10,720 nucleotides of DNA from CAYMAZ01 sp964428185 (GCA_964428185.1 CAYRXH010000082.1:1-10720); one strand, 5' to 3'. Numbered from the stretch's first letter, positions 1 to 7,654 are shown. Numbers and translations are program-made. Notes: generated by a model from the sequence alone, not told the origin.

Positions 1-23
1 ACAAATGAAGGGATTTTTTCCAT

Positions 24-974
24 TTATGATTTATTGCTTCGCAACCAATTAAACCATTGCTGCATGCCCTCTCCCGAGGTGGCTGAAAGTTCAATAAACT
101 CAAGATGATGATTCACCTGCAAGGCATATTCTTTTGCTTTTTCCACATTGAAGTCAACATAGGGAAGCAAATCTGTTTTGTTGATAATACAAATATCAGA
201 AGAATGGAACATTCCCGGATATTTCAGCGGTTTATCTTCGCCTTCGGTGACACTGATAACCACAACCCGTTTGCTTTCTCCCAGATCAAACATGGCAGGA
301 CACACAAGATTGCCGACATTTTCTATAATCAGAACAGAATTGTCTGCAACATCAAGCTGCTTTACAGCTTTATTGATCATTTCAGCATCAAGATGGCAGC
401 CGTTACCTGTATTGATTTGAATTACAGGAACGCCTGTTGCGCTGATTCTCTGAGCATCATTGACGGTCTGCTGGTCGCCCTCCACTACAAAAAAATTCAG
501 TTCGTTCTTCATGGCTGCAATGGTTTTTTCAAGAAGTGTAGTTTTCCCTGATCCCGGAGAGCTCACTAGGTTCAGCACAAAAATACGTTTCGCTTCAAAG
601 AAACCTCTGTTCCGCATTGCCAGCATATTGTTTTTTGACAAAACATCCTGTTCAAGCTGAACAACTTTGGAGTGGGAATGATCCTGATCGTGTGAATGGG
701 AATGTGAATGTGAATGATGATGGGTATGTTCGTGGACATGATCTTCGTCATGAGTATGAGCATGGTTGTGGTTGTGGTTGTGGTCGTGATCATGAGGATG
801 AGAATGAGAATGTACGTGTGAATGAGTATGAGCATGAGTATGTTCGTGTTCACCATGAACATGTTCGATATGGTCATGATCGTGAGTATGATTATGTTCG
901 TGAGCATGGTCGTGTCTGGGAATTGTATATTTTATCGGCTCATGACTGTGATCGCATCCGCAGGTATCGCACAT
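24..974 (-). CDS. hypB: HypB, GTPase for nickel insertion into [NiFe]-hydrogenase, with His-rich nickel-binding tract
   Basis: HypB is a cytoplasmic SIMIBI-class GTPase that works with HypA to load nickel into the large subunit of [NiFe]-hydrogenase. The 316-residue protein starts with MCDTCGC, so Cys2, Cys5 and Cys7 form the CxxCxC high-affinity nickel motif known from E. coli HypB. Residues 9-101 are a low-complexity tract with 41 histidines, mostly alternating with D, S, T, N or E. The G domain follows: P-loop GSGKTT at 141-146, the G-domain metal site Cys193-His194 plus Cys225 (in ENVGNLVCPA), and NKTD at 265-268. It is longer than E. coli HypB only because of the His tract. It is the last hyp gene, separated from hypA by 95 nt that contain its own probable promoter. 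Identity is certain; a nickel-storage role for the tract is inferred from His-rich HypB proteins of rhizobia. Confidence 0.97.
   Translation of the reverse strand: MCDTCGCDHSHEPIKYTIPRHDHAHEHNHTHDHDHIEHVHGEHEHTHAHTHSHVHSHSHPHDHDHNHNHNHAHTHDEDHVHEHTHHHSHSHSHSHDQDHSHSKVVQLEQDVLSKNNMLAMRNRGFFEAKRIFVLNLVSSPGSGKTTLLEKTIAAMKNELNFFVVEGDQQTVNDAQRISATGVPVIQINTGNGCHLDAEMINKAVKQLDVADNSVLIIENVGNLVCPAMFDLGESKRVVVISVTEGEDKPLKYPGMFHSSDICIINKTDLLPYVDFNVEKAKEYALQVNHHLEFIELSATSGEGMQQWFNWLRSNKS
672..914 (-). repeat. Hexanucleotide-periodic low-complexity DNA encoding the His tract of HypB
   Basis: This part of hypB is built of CAT/CAC codons alternating with codons for D, S, T, N, E, V or A, which gives a 6-nt periodicity in the DNA. 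On the plus strand it reads as runs of GTG/ATG-type triplets, for example repeated gaatgt and tggttg units around 700-790. The run keeps the hypB frame open throughout. Such tracts can change length by replication slippage without shifting the frame. The long plus-strand open frame opposite this tract is a by-product of its composition. Confidence 0.85.
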
Positions 975-999
975 AATGTTTGATTTTTTTAGTGAATTG

Positions 1000-1007
1000 C
1001 AAAGTTA
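1000..1007 (-). promoter_or_regulatory. Probable hypB promoter, Bacteroidota -7 element
   Basis: Read on the minus strand, 1007-1000 is TAACTTTG followed by C, a perfect match to TAnnTTTG of the Bacteroidota primary sigma factor. It lies 25 nt before the hypB ATG, giving a short leader. A clear TTG or TTTG -33 box is missing at the usual distance; only TTTAAA is there. The 95-nt gap between hypA and hypB, much wider than the 15-30 nt gaps within hypCDEA, supports separate initiation here. Confidence 0.55.
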
Positions 1008-1069
1008 GTGATTTTTCTGCTGTTTAAATTTATTGCATGGAACGAAATATCCTTTAATAAATTACAGAA

Positions 1070-1411
1070 CTAGTCCATCTTAAACGATTGAATCTTCAAT
1101 TCATTGCCGCGAATGATTTCTGTTTTAATGGAACTACATTTGGTACACGGAGTGCTGTACTGATCTGTAGAAAATTCATTCCCGCAATCTAGGCATTTTG
1201 CCATGGGTTGTATTTTGTGCACCACAAATTTTACATTTTGAAGCAAAGCAGGTTTGGGAGAATTTTCAAAGGCAAAATCAAGTGCGTCAAATTCAACTCC
1301 CGACAAGATTCCTACTGCCATTTCAATTTCATGCACCACACTTGCTTGATGCTTTTTGGCTGTTTCTTCAACAGTCTCAAGGATATTCATCACAATTGAC
1401 AATTCATGCAT
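1070..1411 (-). CDS. hypA: HypA, nickel metallochaperone for [NiFe]-hydrogenase maturation
   Basis: HypA is a small cytoplasmic chaperone that binds Ni(II) through its N-terminal Met-His-Glu and hands it, together with HypB, to the hydrogenase large subunit. I start it at the ATG at 1411 rather than the in-frame ATG at 1420, because only then does the protein begin MHELSIV, with nickel ligand His2 in place; the longer start would add MET in front. The product is 113 residues, normal for the family. The structural zinc site is Cys73-x2-Cys76 and Cys89-x2-Cys92, and the C-terminal GNELKI stretch is typical. It lies 15 nt after hypE and probably shares its transcript. The start choice is inference from family N-termini; identity is firm. 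Confidence 0.95.
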   Translation of the reverse strand: MHELSIVMNILETVEETAKKHQASVVHEIEMAVGILSGVEFDALDFAFENSPKPALLQNVKFVVHKIQPMAKCLDCGNEFSTDQYSTPCTKCSSIKTEIIRGNELKIQSFKMD

Positions 1412-1426
1412 TGTTTCCATAATTTA

Positions 1427-2443
1427 TTAACAGATTCTGGGCAATTGCTCTCCGGCAAGCATATCCAATATTCTGCTGCCGCCTATTGTAGTTTTAACAA
1501 CAGCTCTTCCGGGATGAGCAGAATATATTTCACCAATCACTGATGCATGAGTTCCTAGAGCATTGCCGTGAAGAATTTTCATCACTTTTTCCTCATCTTC
1601 AGCAGCCACAACCATAACAACTTTCCCTTCATTGGCAACATACAGGGGGTCAAATCCCAAAAGCTCACACATCCCGCGAACATTTTCATCTACAGGAATA
1701 AATTCTTCATGAAGCAACACCCCTGCATTACATTTTGAAGCTATTTCACACAATACTGTTGCAAGTCCTCCCCTGGTGGCATCGCGCATAAATTTAACAT
1801 CTGCTCCTGAATCCAAAACTTCTTTGATGAGATGATGAAGACAGGCGCAATCGGACTGAATATCAGTTTTAAAGTTACCGAAATTTCTGACTGCCATCAC
1901 TGCCATCCCATGTTGGGCAATGGGACCGTTGATCATAATTTTAGCACCGCTTTTTATCTTCGAGCCTGTGGAAATGTGCTCGTATCGTTCATCAAGAAAT
2001 CCGAGCCCTGAAGTATTAATAAATATTTTATCACATTGTCCCTTGCTGACAACTTTGGTATCGCCTGTAACTATCGTAACTCCCGCTTTTTTTGCCTCCT
2101 CAGACATGGAAACAACAATTTCTTCAAGTTGACTCATGGAAAAACCTTCCTCGATAATAAACCCTGCGCTTATATATTTAGGAACAGCTCCGGAAACAGC
2201 AAGATCATTGACAGTTCCACACACTGCAAGTTTTCCTATATTACCACCCGGAAAAAAAACAGGGTCAATAACATAGGAATCAGTTGTAAATGCCAGTTTT
2301 CCTGAATCCACATTGAGAATGGCTGAATCACTCTGTTGGTCAAGCACAGGGTTGCTGAAATGACGGGTAAACAATCCGCTGATCAGCTCATGTGTCAGTT
2401 TGCCCCCGCTACCGTGACCCAATAATATATTGTTCTCTTTCAT
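1427..2443 (-). CDS. hypE: HypE, carbamoyl dehydratase making the cyanide ligand of [NiFe]-hydrogenase
   Basis: HypE accepts a carbamoyl group from HypF on its C-terminal cysteine and dehydrates it with ATP to a thiocyanate, the source of the CN ligands of the active-site iron. It belongs to the PurM/AIR-synthetase ATP-binding fold. Visible motifs are HGSGG at 10-14, NDLA at 79-82, TGDTKVV at 126-132, the MRDATRGGLA block, and the C-terminal PRIC with acceptor Cys338. I start at the ATG at 2443 (338 residues), preceded by a good ribosome binding site; the longer frame from 2497 begins with TTG, overlaps hypD and adds 18 unrelated residues. Residues 174-179 read PIAQHG, where I would expect a G-D/N-H-G loop; this small deviation is noted without functional claim. 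The gene begins 17 nt after hypD. Confidence 0.96.
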   Translation of the reverse strand: MKENNILLGHGSGGKLTHELISGLFTRHFSNPVLDQQSDSAILNVDSGKLAFTTDSYVIDPVFFPGGNIGKLAVCGTVNDLAVSGAVPKYISAGFIIEEGFSMSQLEEIVVSMSEEAKKAGVTIVTGDTKVVSKGQCDKIFINTSGLGFLDERYEHISTGSKIKSGAKIMINGPIAQHGMAVMAVRNFGNFKTDIQSDCACLHHLIKEVLDSGADVKFMRDATRGGLATVLCEIASKCNAGVLLHEEFIPVDENVRGMCELLGFDPLYVANEGKVVMVVAAEDEEKVMKILHGNALGTHASVIGEIYSAHPGRAVVKTTIGGSRILDMLAGEQLPRIC

Positions 2444-2446
2444 GAT

Positions 2447-2454
2447 CCCACCTT
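2447..2454 (-). promoter_or_regulatory. Ribosome binding site of hypE (decides the start)
   Basis: The minus strand reads AAGGTGGG, then ATC, then the ATG at 2443. This near-consensus Shine-Dalgarno sequence in the short gap after hypD shows that hypE begins at 2443 and not at the upstream TTG inside hypD. Strong Shine-Dalgarno sequences are uncommon in Bacteroidota, so this one stands out among the genes here. Confidence 0.7.
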
Positions 2455-2460
2455 GATTAA

Positions 2461-3546
2461 TTATTGAAATGATCCGAAACGATAGTAGGCATTGCAAGCA
2501 CCTTCATGAGATACCATACAAGCACCGACAGGATTGGATGAATTGCATACCTTTCCAAACAATTTACAATCAGTAGGTATTTTCAATCCTTTAAGTATTT
2601 CACCGCATATACAGCCATTATCCTCTTTTGTGGGTTCAATGTTTACTTGAAACATCCTTTCAGCATCAAACATTGCATATTTCTCATTTACACCAAGACC
2701 ACTCTGAGGTAATGTTCCAAATCCTCTCCACCAGTCATCCCGCAATTCAAACACTTCAGCAATGGCTTGTCTGGCTTTCACATTACCTTCTCTGGTGACA
2801 GCACGGCGATACTGAATTTCAACTTTAAAATCATTTGTTTCAATCTGCCTGACCAGCATAAGAACAGATTGTAAAATATCAACAGGCTCGAATCCTGAAA
2901 CTACACATCCGACACCATAGGCTGCAGGAATAGGATCATAAATGGATGTGCCCGTTATCACACTCACATGACCCGGAGCAATGTATCCGCTGATCTTTAC
3001 TCCATCATCAATGAGAGCTCCCATGGCAGGGGGCATGATTTTGTGTGAACTCAGCAAAAAGAAATTCTTCAGATTTTTCTTTTTTGCATTAATCAATCCT
3101 GCTGCGCTTGGAGGCGTTGTGGTTTCAAATCCAATACCAAGGAAAATAATTTTTTTATCAGGATTCTCCTCTGCAATTTTAAGTGCATCAAGAACAGAAT
3201 AAACCATCCTCACATCTGCACCCCTGCTTTTTTCGGTTGCAAGTGTAGATGATGAACCAGGAACCCGCATGAGATCACCATAGGTTGTTATGATTACGCC
3301 CGAAATCCGGCTCAGAGCCACTGCATGATCAATAAATTTCCGGTCGGTAACACAAACAGGACATCCTGGTCCGGAAACCAGTTTAATTGTTGTTGGTAAT
3401 AAAGAAGGGATTCCAAACTTCTGTATGGCCCAGGTGTGTCCACCGCACACTTCCATCAATATCACATTGGTTTTGCTTAATGACTGAATCTGTCTGAGCA
3501 GAGAATCAACCTTTTGTTTGTCTCGAAATTCATCAATATATTTCAT
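2461..3546 (-). CDS. hypD: HypD, iron-sulfur scaffold for Fe(CN)2CO assembly
   Basis: HypD carries a [4Fe-4S] cluster and, with HypC, holds the iron while cyanide and CO are attached; it receives cyanide from HypE. The 361-residue product has all the family blocks: MEVCGGHT with Cys34, GPGCPVC with Cys62 and Cys65, TTYGDLMRVPG at 87-97, GFETT at 139-143, and LLSSHKIMPPAM. The C-terminal cysteine region contains Cys312, Cys314, Cys327, Cys334, Cys343 and Cys351, from which the cluster ligands come. The length is typical. The ATG at 3546 gives MKYIDEFRD, the expected N-terminus, 30 nt after hypC. Confidence 0.97.
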   Translation of the reverse strand: MKYIDEFRDKQKVDSLLRQIQSLSKTNVILMEVCGGHTWAIQKFGIPSLLPTTIKLVSGPGCPVCVTDRKFIDHAVALSRISGVIITTYGDLMRVPGSSSTLATEKSRGADVRMVYSVLDALKIAEENPDKKIIFLGIGFETTTPPSAAGLINAKKKNLKNFFLLSSHKIMPPAMGALIDDGVKISGYIAPGHVSVITGTSIYDPIPAAYGVGCVVSGFEPVDILQSVLMLVRQIETNDFKVEIQYRRAVTREGNVKARQAIAEVFELRDDWWRGFGTLPQSGLGVNEKYAMFDAERMFQVNIEPTKEDNGCICGEILKGLKIPTDCKLFGKVCNSSNPVGACMVSHEGACNAYYRFGSFQ

Positions 3547-3576
3547 AAATGGGCATGGATGATTAATACAAAGATC

Positions 3577-3822
3577 TTACTCTTCAAGCTTCGGTTTGAT
3601 ATGTTCATTCAGTTCATCAAATTCGTAAAATACTTTAAGTGTTTCAAGGGCTTCTGCTTCATCAATTTTCTGAATTGCAAAACCGGTATGTAAAAGGATA
3701 TAATCACCCACTCTTACATCATCAAGAAGTTGGAGAGAAGCTTCATATTCATTACCTCCAACTGATACAACGGCCATATCACCTTGAATTGAAATTATTT
3801 TTCCTGGAACACTAAGACACAT
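3577..3822 (-). CDS. hypC: HypC, HypC/HupF-family hydrogenase maturation chaperone
   Basis: HypC is a small OB-fold-like chaperone that forms a complex with HypD, carries the Fe(CN)2CO moiety and docks on the immature hydrogenase large subunit. The 81-residue protein begins MCLSVPGK; Cys2 becomes N-terminal after Met removal and is the functional residue of the family. The block GDYILLHTGFAIQKIDEAEA at 39-58 is also diagnostic. The C-terminus is acidic and lysine-rich (HIKPKLEE). It is the first gene after an 83-nt gap behind hypF and appears to have its own promoter, heading the closely spaced hypCDEA run. A HybG/HupF paralogue would look similar, but only one copy is present here. Confidence 0.96.
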   Translation of the reverse strand: MCLSVPGKIISIQGDMAVVSVGGNEYEASLQLLDDVRVGDYILLHTGFAIQKIDEAEALETLKVFYEFDELNEHIKPKLEE

Positions 3823-3847
3823 TTTTCACTTTTTTTTTTACTGAATG

Positions 3848-3855
3848 CAAAGATA
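3848..3855 (-). promoter_or_regulatory. Probable hypC promoter, Bacteroidota -7 element
   Basis: On the minus strand 3855-3848 is TATCTTTG followed by C, a perfect TAnnTTTG match, 25 nt before the hypC start. No good TTTG -33 box is seen 19-21 nt upstream, where the sequence is T-rich. It sits in the 83-nt gap between hypF and hypC, so hypCDEA may be transcribed independently of hypF. Confidence 0.55.
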
Positions 3856-3905
3856 CGAAAAATTGTTGAAAAAATCTGATGAAATTGAAGATAAACCTTG
3901 TCAGG

Positions 3906-6161
3906 CTATGACTCCTGAAGCCTCCCTCCAATCAACAACTGCCCCAATGCCAGACCACCATCATTTGCAGGCACACGCTTCTGCACATACACATTGAAAT
4001 GGAGCGAACTTAATTGATTTTCCAGCTGCTGGCTCAAATATCTGTTCTGAAAACTGCCTCCCGACAATGCAACGACAGACAGTCCTGTTTCATGGCGGAT
4101 ATTTTCAACTGTCTCAATAATTGTTGCAATCACTGTATTATGAAAACGAGCTGCAATGACTCCAGTATCAGTATTATGAAGAATATCCCGAACAATCTGT
4201 TTCACCATGGGTTCAAATGAGATAACAGTGCCTATATTAAAATCATAACATCCTATTTCTCCATGCCTGATGATTGATTCCAGTCTCATTGGTGCTTCAG
4301 CATGAAAGCGGCTCACCGGGCAAACACCTGTCATGGCACTGACAGCATCAAATAATCTTCCTGCCCCCGAAGAAAGAGGGGTATTAATCCCCTGATCAAT
4401 AGCTGATACAATCATCCTGAGGTGCTGTGAATCTATTTGATTGAGAAATGGTAAGTCCAACGAAAATAATTCATTGCCATAAATTTTATAAAGTATTGAC
4501 ACTGCCGTTCTCCATGGCTCATGTGTCACTTTATCCCCTCCTGGCAGAGGGATATACTCAAAATGTGAGATCCTTTCATACCCGGAATAATCACAAACCA
4601 TGAATTCGCTGCCCCAGATATGGCCGTCATGACCTAGTCCGGTGCCATCCATGGCAACACCGATCACTTTTTCATTCAGCCCGTTTTCAGCCATACATGA
4701 TGCGATGTGTGCATGATGATGCTGAACTTTCAACAAAGGCAATCCTGTCTCTTCGGCATAACGGCTTGAAAAATAATCGGGGTGCATATCACAAACAACC
4801 AGTTCAGGAGCAAAGCGGAACAATTTCTCATATTTCTTTATGCTTTCACAAAAAAAATCAAAGGTTTCGGCATTTTTAAGATCTCCAATGTGCTGACTCA
4901 TAATCGCCTGATTTCCTTTTCCGATACAGAAACAATTCACAAGCTCAGCACCTGTGGAAAGAATTCCTTCAACTTTTACAGAAGTCTCTATAGGAGAAGG
5001 AACATATCCTCTTGAACGCCTGATCATTCGTTCAAGTCCGTTCATCACCACAATCACTGAATCATCTGCCCGATTGTGAATGTCACGATTATAGGTTAAT
5101 ACAGCATCTGAAATGTCGCCAAGCACATTCAATGCTTCTTCATTGTCAATGATTATGGGCTCATCTGAAATGTTACCACTGGTGAGCACAATAGCATCAA
5201 GACTCATATTTTCAAAAAGAAGATAATGAAAGGGCATATAGGGAAGCATCGCCCCAATGGTATCAAATCCTGCACAAACAGAAGGTGCTGTCAAATTCCT
5301 TTGTTTGAGAAGTACAATCGGTCGTCTTAATGAAACAAGCGACTTTTCTTCATTTTCTTCAACAAAAGCATATTTTTTTATTGTGAACAGATTGCGAAAC
5401 ATGACTGCAAAGGGTTTTGCTTCGCGATTTTTCAATACCCTCAGCCTTTCGACAGTGTTATTATTCCCTGCATCACATGCAATAAAAAAACCACCCAATC
5501 CCTTGATGGTCACAATTTCTCCGTTTTGCAAAAGAGCAGCAGTTGTGTTCAAAATCTCATCCTGTTCAGTAATCACCCTATTATTCAAATGAAGCGAATA
5601 TCTGGGACCACAAACGGCACAGGCAACCGGTTGTGCATGAAACCTCCGGTCTAGGATGTTAGTATATTCAGCATGACAATCAGCACACATTTGAAACACA
5701 TTCATCGTTGTTTTCTCCCTGTCATAGGGCAAATCTTTGATGATGGTAAAACGGGGTCCGCAATTGGTGCAATTTATAAATGGATAATCCATGCGGGTGG
5801 TCTGAACCTTCATGTCAGCCAAACAATAATCACAAACAGCAATATCAGGACTAACATCTGTCACAGAATCTGACACAGATGTACTCTGCACGATACTGAA
5901 GTCTTCAAACTCCTGATACGTAACAATTGAATAGTCAATTGAATAAATATTTGAAGCAGGAGGTGCATGTTTTTTAAGGTCATCAATAAATTTCAACAAA
6001 TCATTCTGTTCACATGTCAGTTTGATGACAACACCGTCATTTCTGTTTTCCACAGTCCCTTTCAGTCCGGCTTCCAAGGCCAAACGATATATAAAGGGAC
6101 GAAATCCCACTCCTTGAACAAGTCCCTTGACTTCAACTTTATATGTGTTTATAGAATTCAT
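3906..6161 (-). CDS. hypF: HypF, carbamoyltransferase for cyanide-ligand synthesis
   Basis: HypF takes carbamoyl phosphate, makes carbamoyl-adenylate and transfers the carbamoyl group to the C-terminal Cys of HypE. The 751 residues contain the four expected modules: an acylphosphatase-like domain with VQGVGFRP at 15-22; a double zinc-finger region with Cys pairs 110/113, 131/134, 159/162 and 181/184; a YrdC/Sua5-like nucleotide-binding domain (about 200-380, with GLGGF and KNREAKPFAVMF); and a Kae1-like domain with HHHAH at 481-485, MDGTGLG, SGGSFQN at 700-706 and PANDGG at 731-736. The length matches E. coli HypF. I start at the ATG at 6161; the frame can be extended only to a TTG four codons upstream. 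It is the first hyp gene, divergent from the porin gene. I found no convincing promoter for it. Confidence 0.97.
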   Translation of the reverse strand: MNSINTYKVEVKGLVQGVGFRPFIYRLALEAGLKGTVENRNDGVVIKLTCEQNDLLKFIDDLKKHAPPASNIYSIDYSIVTYQEFEDFSIVQSTSVSDSVTDVSPDIAVCDYCLADMKVQTTRMDYPFINCTNCGPRFTIIKDLPYDREKTTMNVFQMCADCHAEYTNILDRRFHAQPVACAVCGPRYSLHLNNRVITEQDEILNTTAALLQNGEIVTIKGLGGFFIACDAGNNNTVERLRVLKNREAKPFAVMFRNLFTIKKYAFVEENEEKSLVSLRRPIVLLKQRNLTAPSVCAGFDTIGAMLPYMPFHYLLFENMSLDAIVLTSGNISDEPIIIDNEEALNVLGDISDAVLTYNRDIHNRADDSVIVVMNGLERMIRRSRGYVPSPIETSVKVEGILSTGAELVNCFCIGKGNQAIMSQHIGDLKNAETFDFFCESIKKYEKLFRFAPELVVCDMHPDYFSSRYAEETGLPLLKVQHHHAHIASCMAENGLNEKVIGVAMDGTGLGHDGHIWGSEFMVCDYSGYERISHFEYIPLPGGDKVTHEPWRTAVSILYKIYGNELFSLDLPFLNQIDSQHLRMIVSAIDQGINTPLSSGAGRLFDAVSAMTGVCPVSRFHAEAPMRLESIIRHGEIGCYDFNIGTVISFEPMVKQIVRDILHNTDTGVIAARFHNTVIATIIETVENIRHETGLSVVALSGGSFQNRYLSQQLENQLSSLHFNVYVQKRVPANDGGLALGQLLIGGRLQES

Positions 6162-6282
6162 ACTTTCATCCAAAATGCAATATTAGCAAAAAAGCCATAA
6201 ACATTTCTTCTTTTACATTGTATTGAATGGCTAGCAATAAGATTATTTTAATATGAATAAGCATCTTTAAAAAATTAAATTT

Positions 6283-6290
6283 TACTTTTG
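6283..6290 (+). promoter_or_regulatory. Probable porin promoter, Bacteroidota -7 element
   Basis: TACTTTTG followed by C is a perfect TAnnTTTG match in the 185-nt divergent gap between hypF and the porin gene. It leaves a leader of roughly 50 nt before the ATG at 6347. The -33 region is A/T-rich without a clear TTTG. The rest of the gap (6162-6346) shows no other gene or strong repeat. Confidence 0.55.
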
Positions 6291-6346
6291 CACACACAAG
6301 TCATTTGATTTTATTGCAACATTGTTATTCACTAAACCAAAAGTCT

Positions 6347-7603
6347 ATGAAATTAAAAAACATTTTACTTACACTGATTACATTATTCATTATCAGTTCA
6401 ACAGCATTTTCTCAACAGGAAGATAGTGAGAAGAAATTTGGCATTAGCCTTGGTGGCTTTGTGAAGGCTGACAATTATTATGACACCAGGCAGACTGTTG
6501 CAGCAAGAGATGGTCATTTTTATTTCTTTCCAGCTGCTATCAAATATGATGCTGACAGTAATGATGTGAATGAAGCTCCCAGTTTAACAATGTTAGCCAT
6601 TCAAACTCGTTTAACGGGAAACATTACCGGACCTGATGCTTTTGGGGCTAAAACCTCAGGACTTATTGAAGGTGAATTTTTCGGCACATCTGATAGTGAC
6701 ATCAACGGATTGCGCTTGCGTCATGCTTATGTTAAATTCTCTTGGGCTAAATCTGAACTTCTTGCCGGTCAAACATGGCACCCAATGTTTATTGCGCAAG
6801 CTTTCCCTGAAGTAATTTCCTTCAATACAGGTGTTCCATTTCAGCCATTTGCAAGAAATCCGCAAATAAAATTTACAAAAAAACTTGGACCTATTGATGC
6901 AGCTGTTACAGCATATTCACAAAGGGATTTTACAAGTACAGGACCTAGCGGTGCTTCAACTGCTTATATCAGAAATGCAGGAATACCATCTGCAAACCTC
7001 ACCATTGCGTTTAAACCTAAGGACACTAAGCATATTTTTGGTGCAAGTGTAGATTATAAAACTATTATGCCTCAGATTGAAACCGGCAATGGTTATATTA
7101 CAAATAACACTCTCAGTAGCTTATCAGCTTCAGCGTTTGGAAAAGTGGTACTTGGAAAAATCACATTCAAACTTCAGGGAGTATATGCTCAGAACGCTTT
7201 TGATATTTTCGGGCTCGGAGGTTATGCTGTAAAATATGGAAGTGTTGATACTATTACTGGTATTCGTGAGTACACCAATTACAACACCGGTTCTGCATGG
7301 ACTGAACTGTATTACACAGGTGAGAAATTTGTTGCCGGTTTGTTTGCCGGATACACTCAGAATCTTGGAACAACTGACCGTATTGAACCCGGAGCAGGTA
7401 CGGTATTTGCCCGTGGTGCCGATATTTTAAGTGTTTATCGTGTTTCTCCGCGCCTTGCATTTATTCAGGGAAAATCAACCATCGCTTTTGAACTTGAATA
7501 CACCACTGCTGCTTATGGTACGTCAGATGAAATGGGAATTGTTTCTGAAACAACAAACGTAAGTAACGTGAGAGCTCTGCTTGCTTTCATCTACAAATTT
7601 TAA
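6347..7603 (+). CDS. Outer-membrane beta-barrel porin, DcaP-like
   Basis: This encodes a 418-residue outer-membrane channel protein. I start at the ATG at 6347, which gives a clean Sec signal peptide (MKLKN, then a hydrophobic stretch to about residue 20, with cleavage likely after AFS and a mature start QQEDSEK). The longer frame begins with TTG and places 14 unrelated residues before the signal peptide. The mature protein has alternating amphipathic beta-strands, the early strand GISLGGFVKADNYYDTRQ, GLRLRHAYVKF followed by AGQTWHP, and a C-terminal Phe in LLAFIYKF, as expected for BAM-dependent barrels. The pattern resembles DcaP-like trimeric porins, which pass small anionic solutes, but the substrate cannot be read here. 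It has its own promoter and terminator, so it is probably monocistronic and unrelated to the hyp genes. Confidence 0.8.
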   Translation: MKLKNILLTLITLFIISSTAFSQQEDSEKKFGISLGGFVKADNYYDTRQTVAARDGHFYFFPAAIKYDADSNDVNEAPSLTMLAIQTRLTGNITGPDAFGAKTSGLIEGEFFGTSDSDINGLRLRHAYVKFSWAKSELLAGQTWHPMFIAQAFPEVISFNTGVPFQPFARNPQIKFTKKLGPIDAAVTAYSQRDFTSTGPSGASTAYIRNAGIPSANLTIAFKPKDTKHIFGASVDYKTIMPQIETGNGYITNNTLSSLSASAFGKVVLGKITFKLQGVYAQNAFDIFGLGGYAVKYGSVDTITGIREYTNYNTGSAWTELYYTGEKFVAGLFAGYTQNLGTTDRIEPGAGTVFARGADILSVYRVSPRLAFIQGKSTIAFELEYTTAAYGTSDEMGIVSETTNVSNVRALLAFIYKF

Positions 7604-7619
7604 GAATTTTTTTCTTCTC

Positions 7620-7652
7620 AAAAAGGCTGCCTAATTTACAGCCTTTTTTTTT
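7620..7652 (+). terminator. Intrinsic terminator of the porin gene
   Basis: The stem GGCTG (7625-7629) pairs with CAGCC (7639-7643) around a 9-nt loop. It is flanked by five A on the left and nine T on the right, so the A/T run extends the stem and supplies the U-tract. It begins 17 nt after the porin stop codon. The A-tract on the other side may let it act weakly in reverse. Confidence 0.85.
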
Positions 7653-7654
7653 CG

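Noticed and set aside
1..23. Terminator after hypB (GGA and TCC around an A-run)
   Set aside because: The stem is only three pairs, there is no U-tract in the hypB direction, and too little sequence is available at the edge.
572..976. Long open frames of 111 and 119 codons on the minus and plus strands over the His tract of hypB
   Set aside because: They exist only because the hexamer-periodic DNA lacks stop codons in other frames; their products are low-complexity (runs of Thr, Ile, Met or Val, Arg, Glu) and have no start context.
3870..3905. Possible terminator after hypF (CTGA paired with TCAG before a T-run)
   Set aside because: Only four pairs enclose a loop of about 20 nt, too weak to call; hypF and hypC may still be co-transcribed.
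6162..6190. TAATATTG on the minus strand as a promoter for hypF
   Set aside because: It mismatches TAnnTTTG at one of the fixed positions and lies so close to the hypF ATG that hardly any leader would remain.
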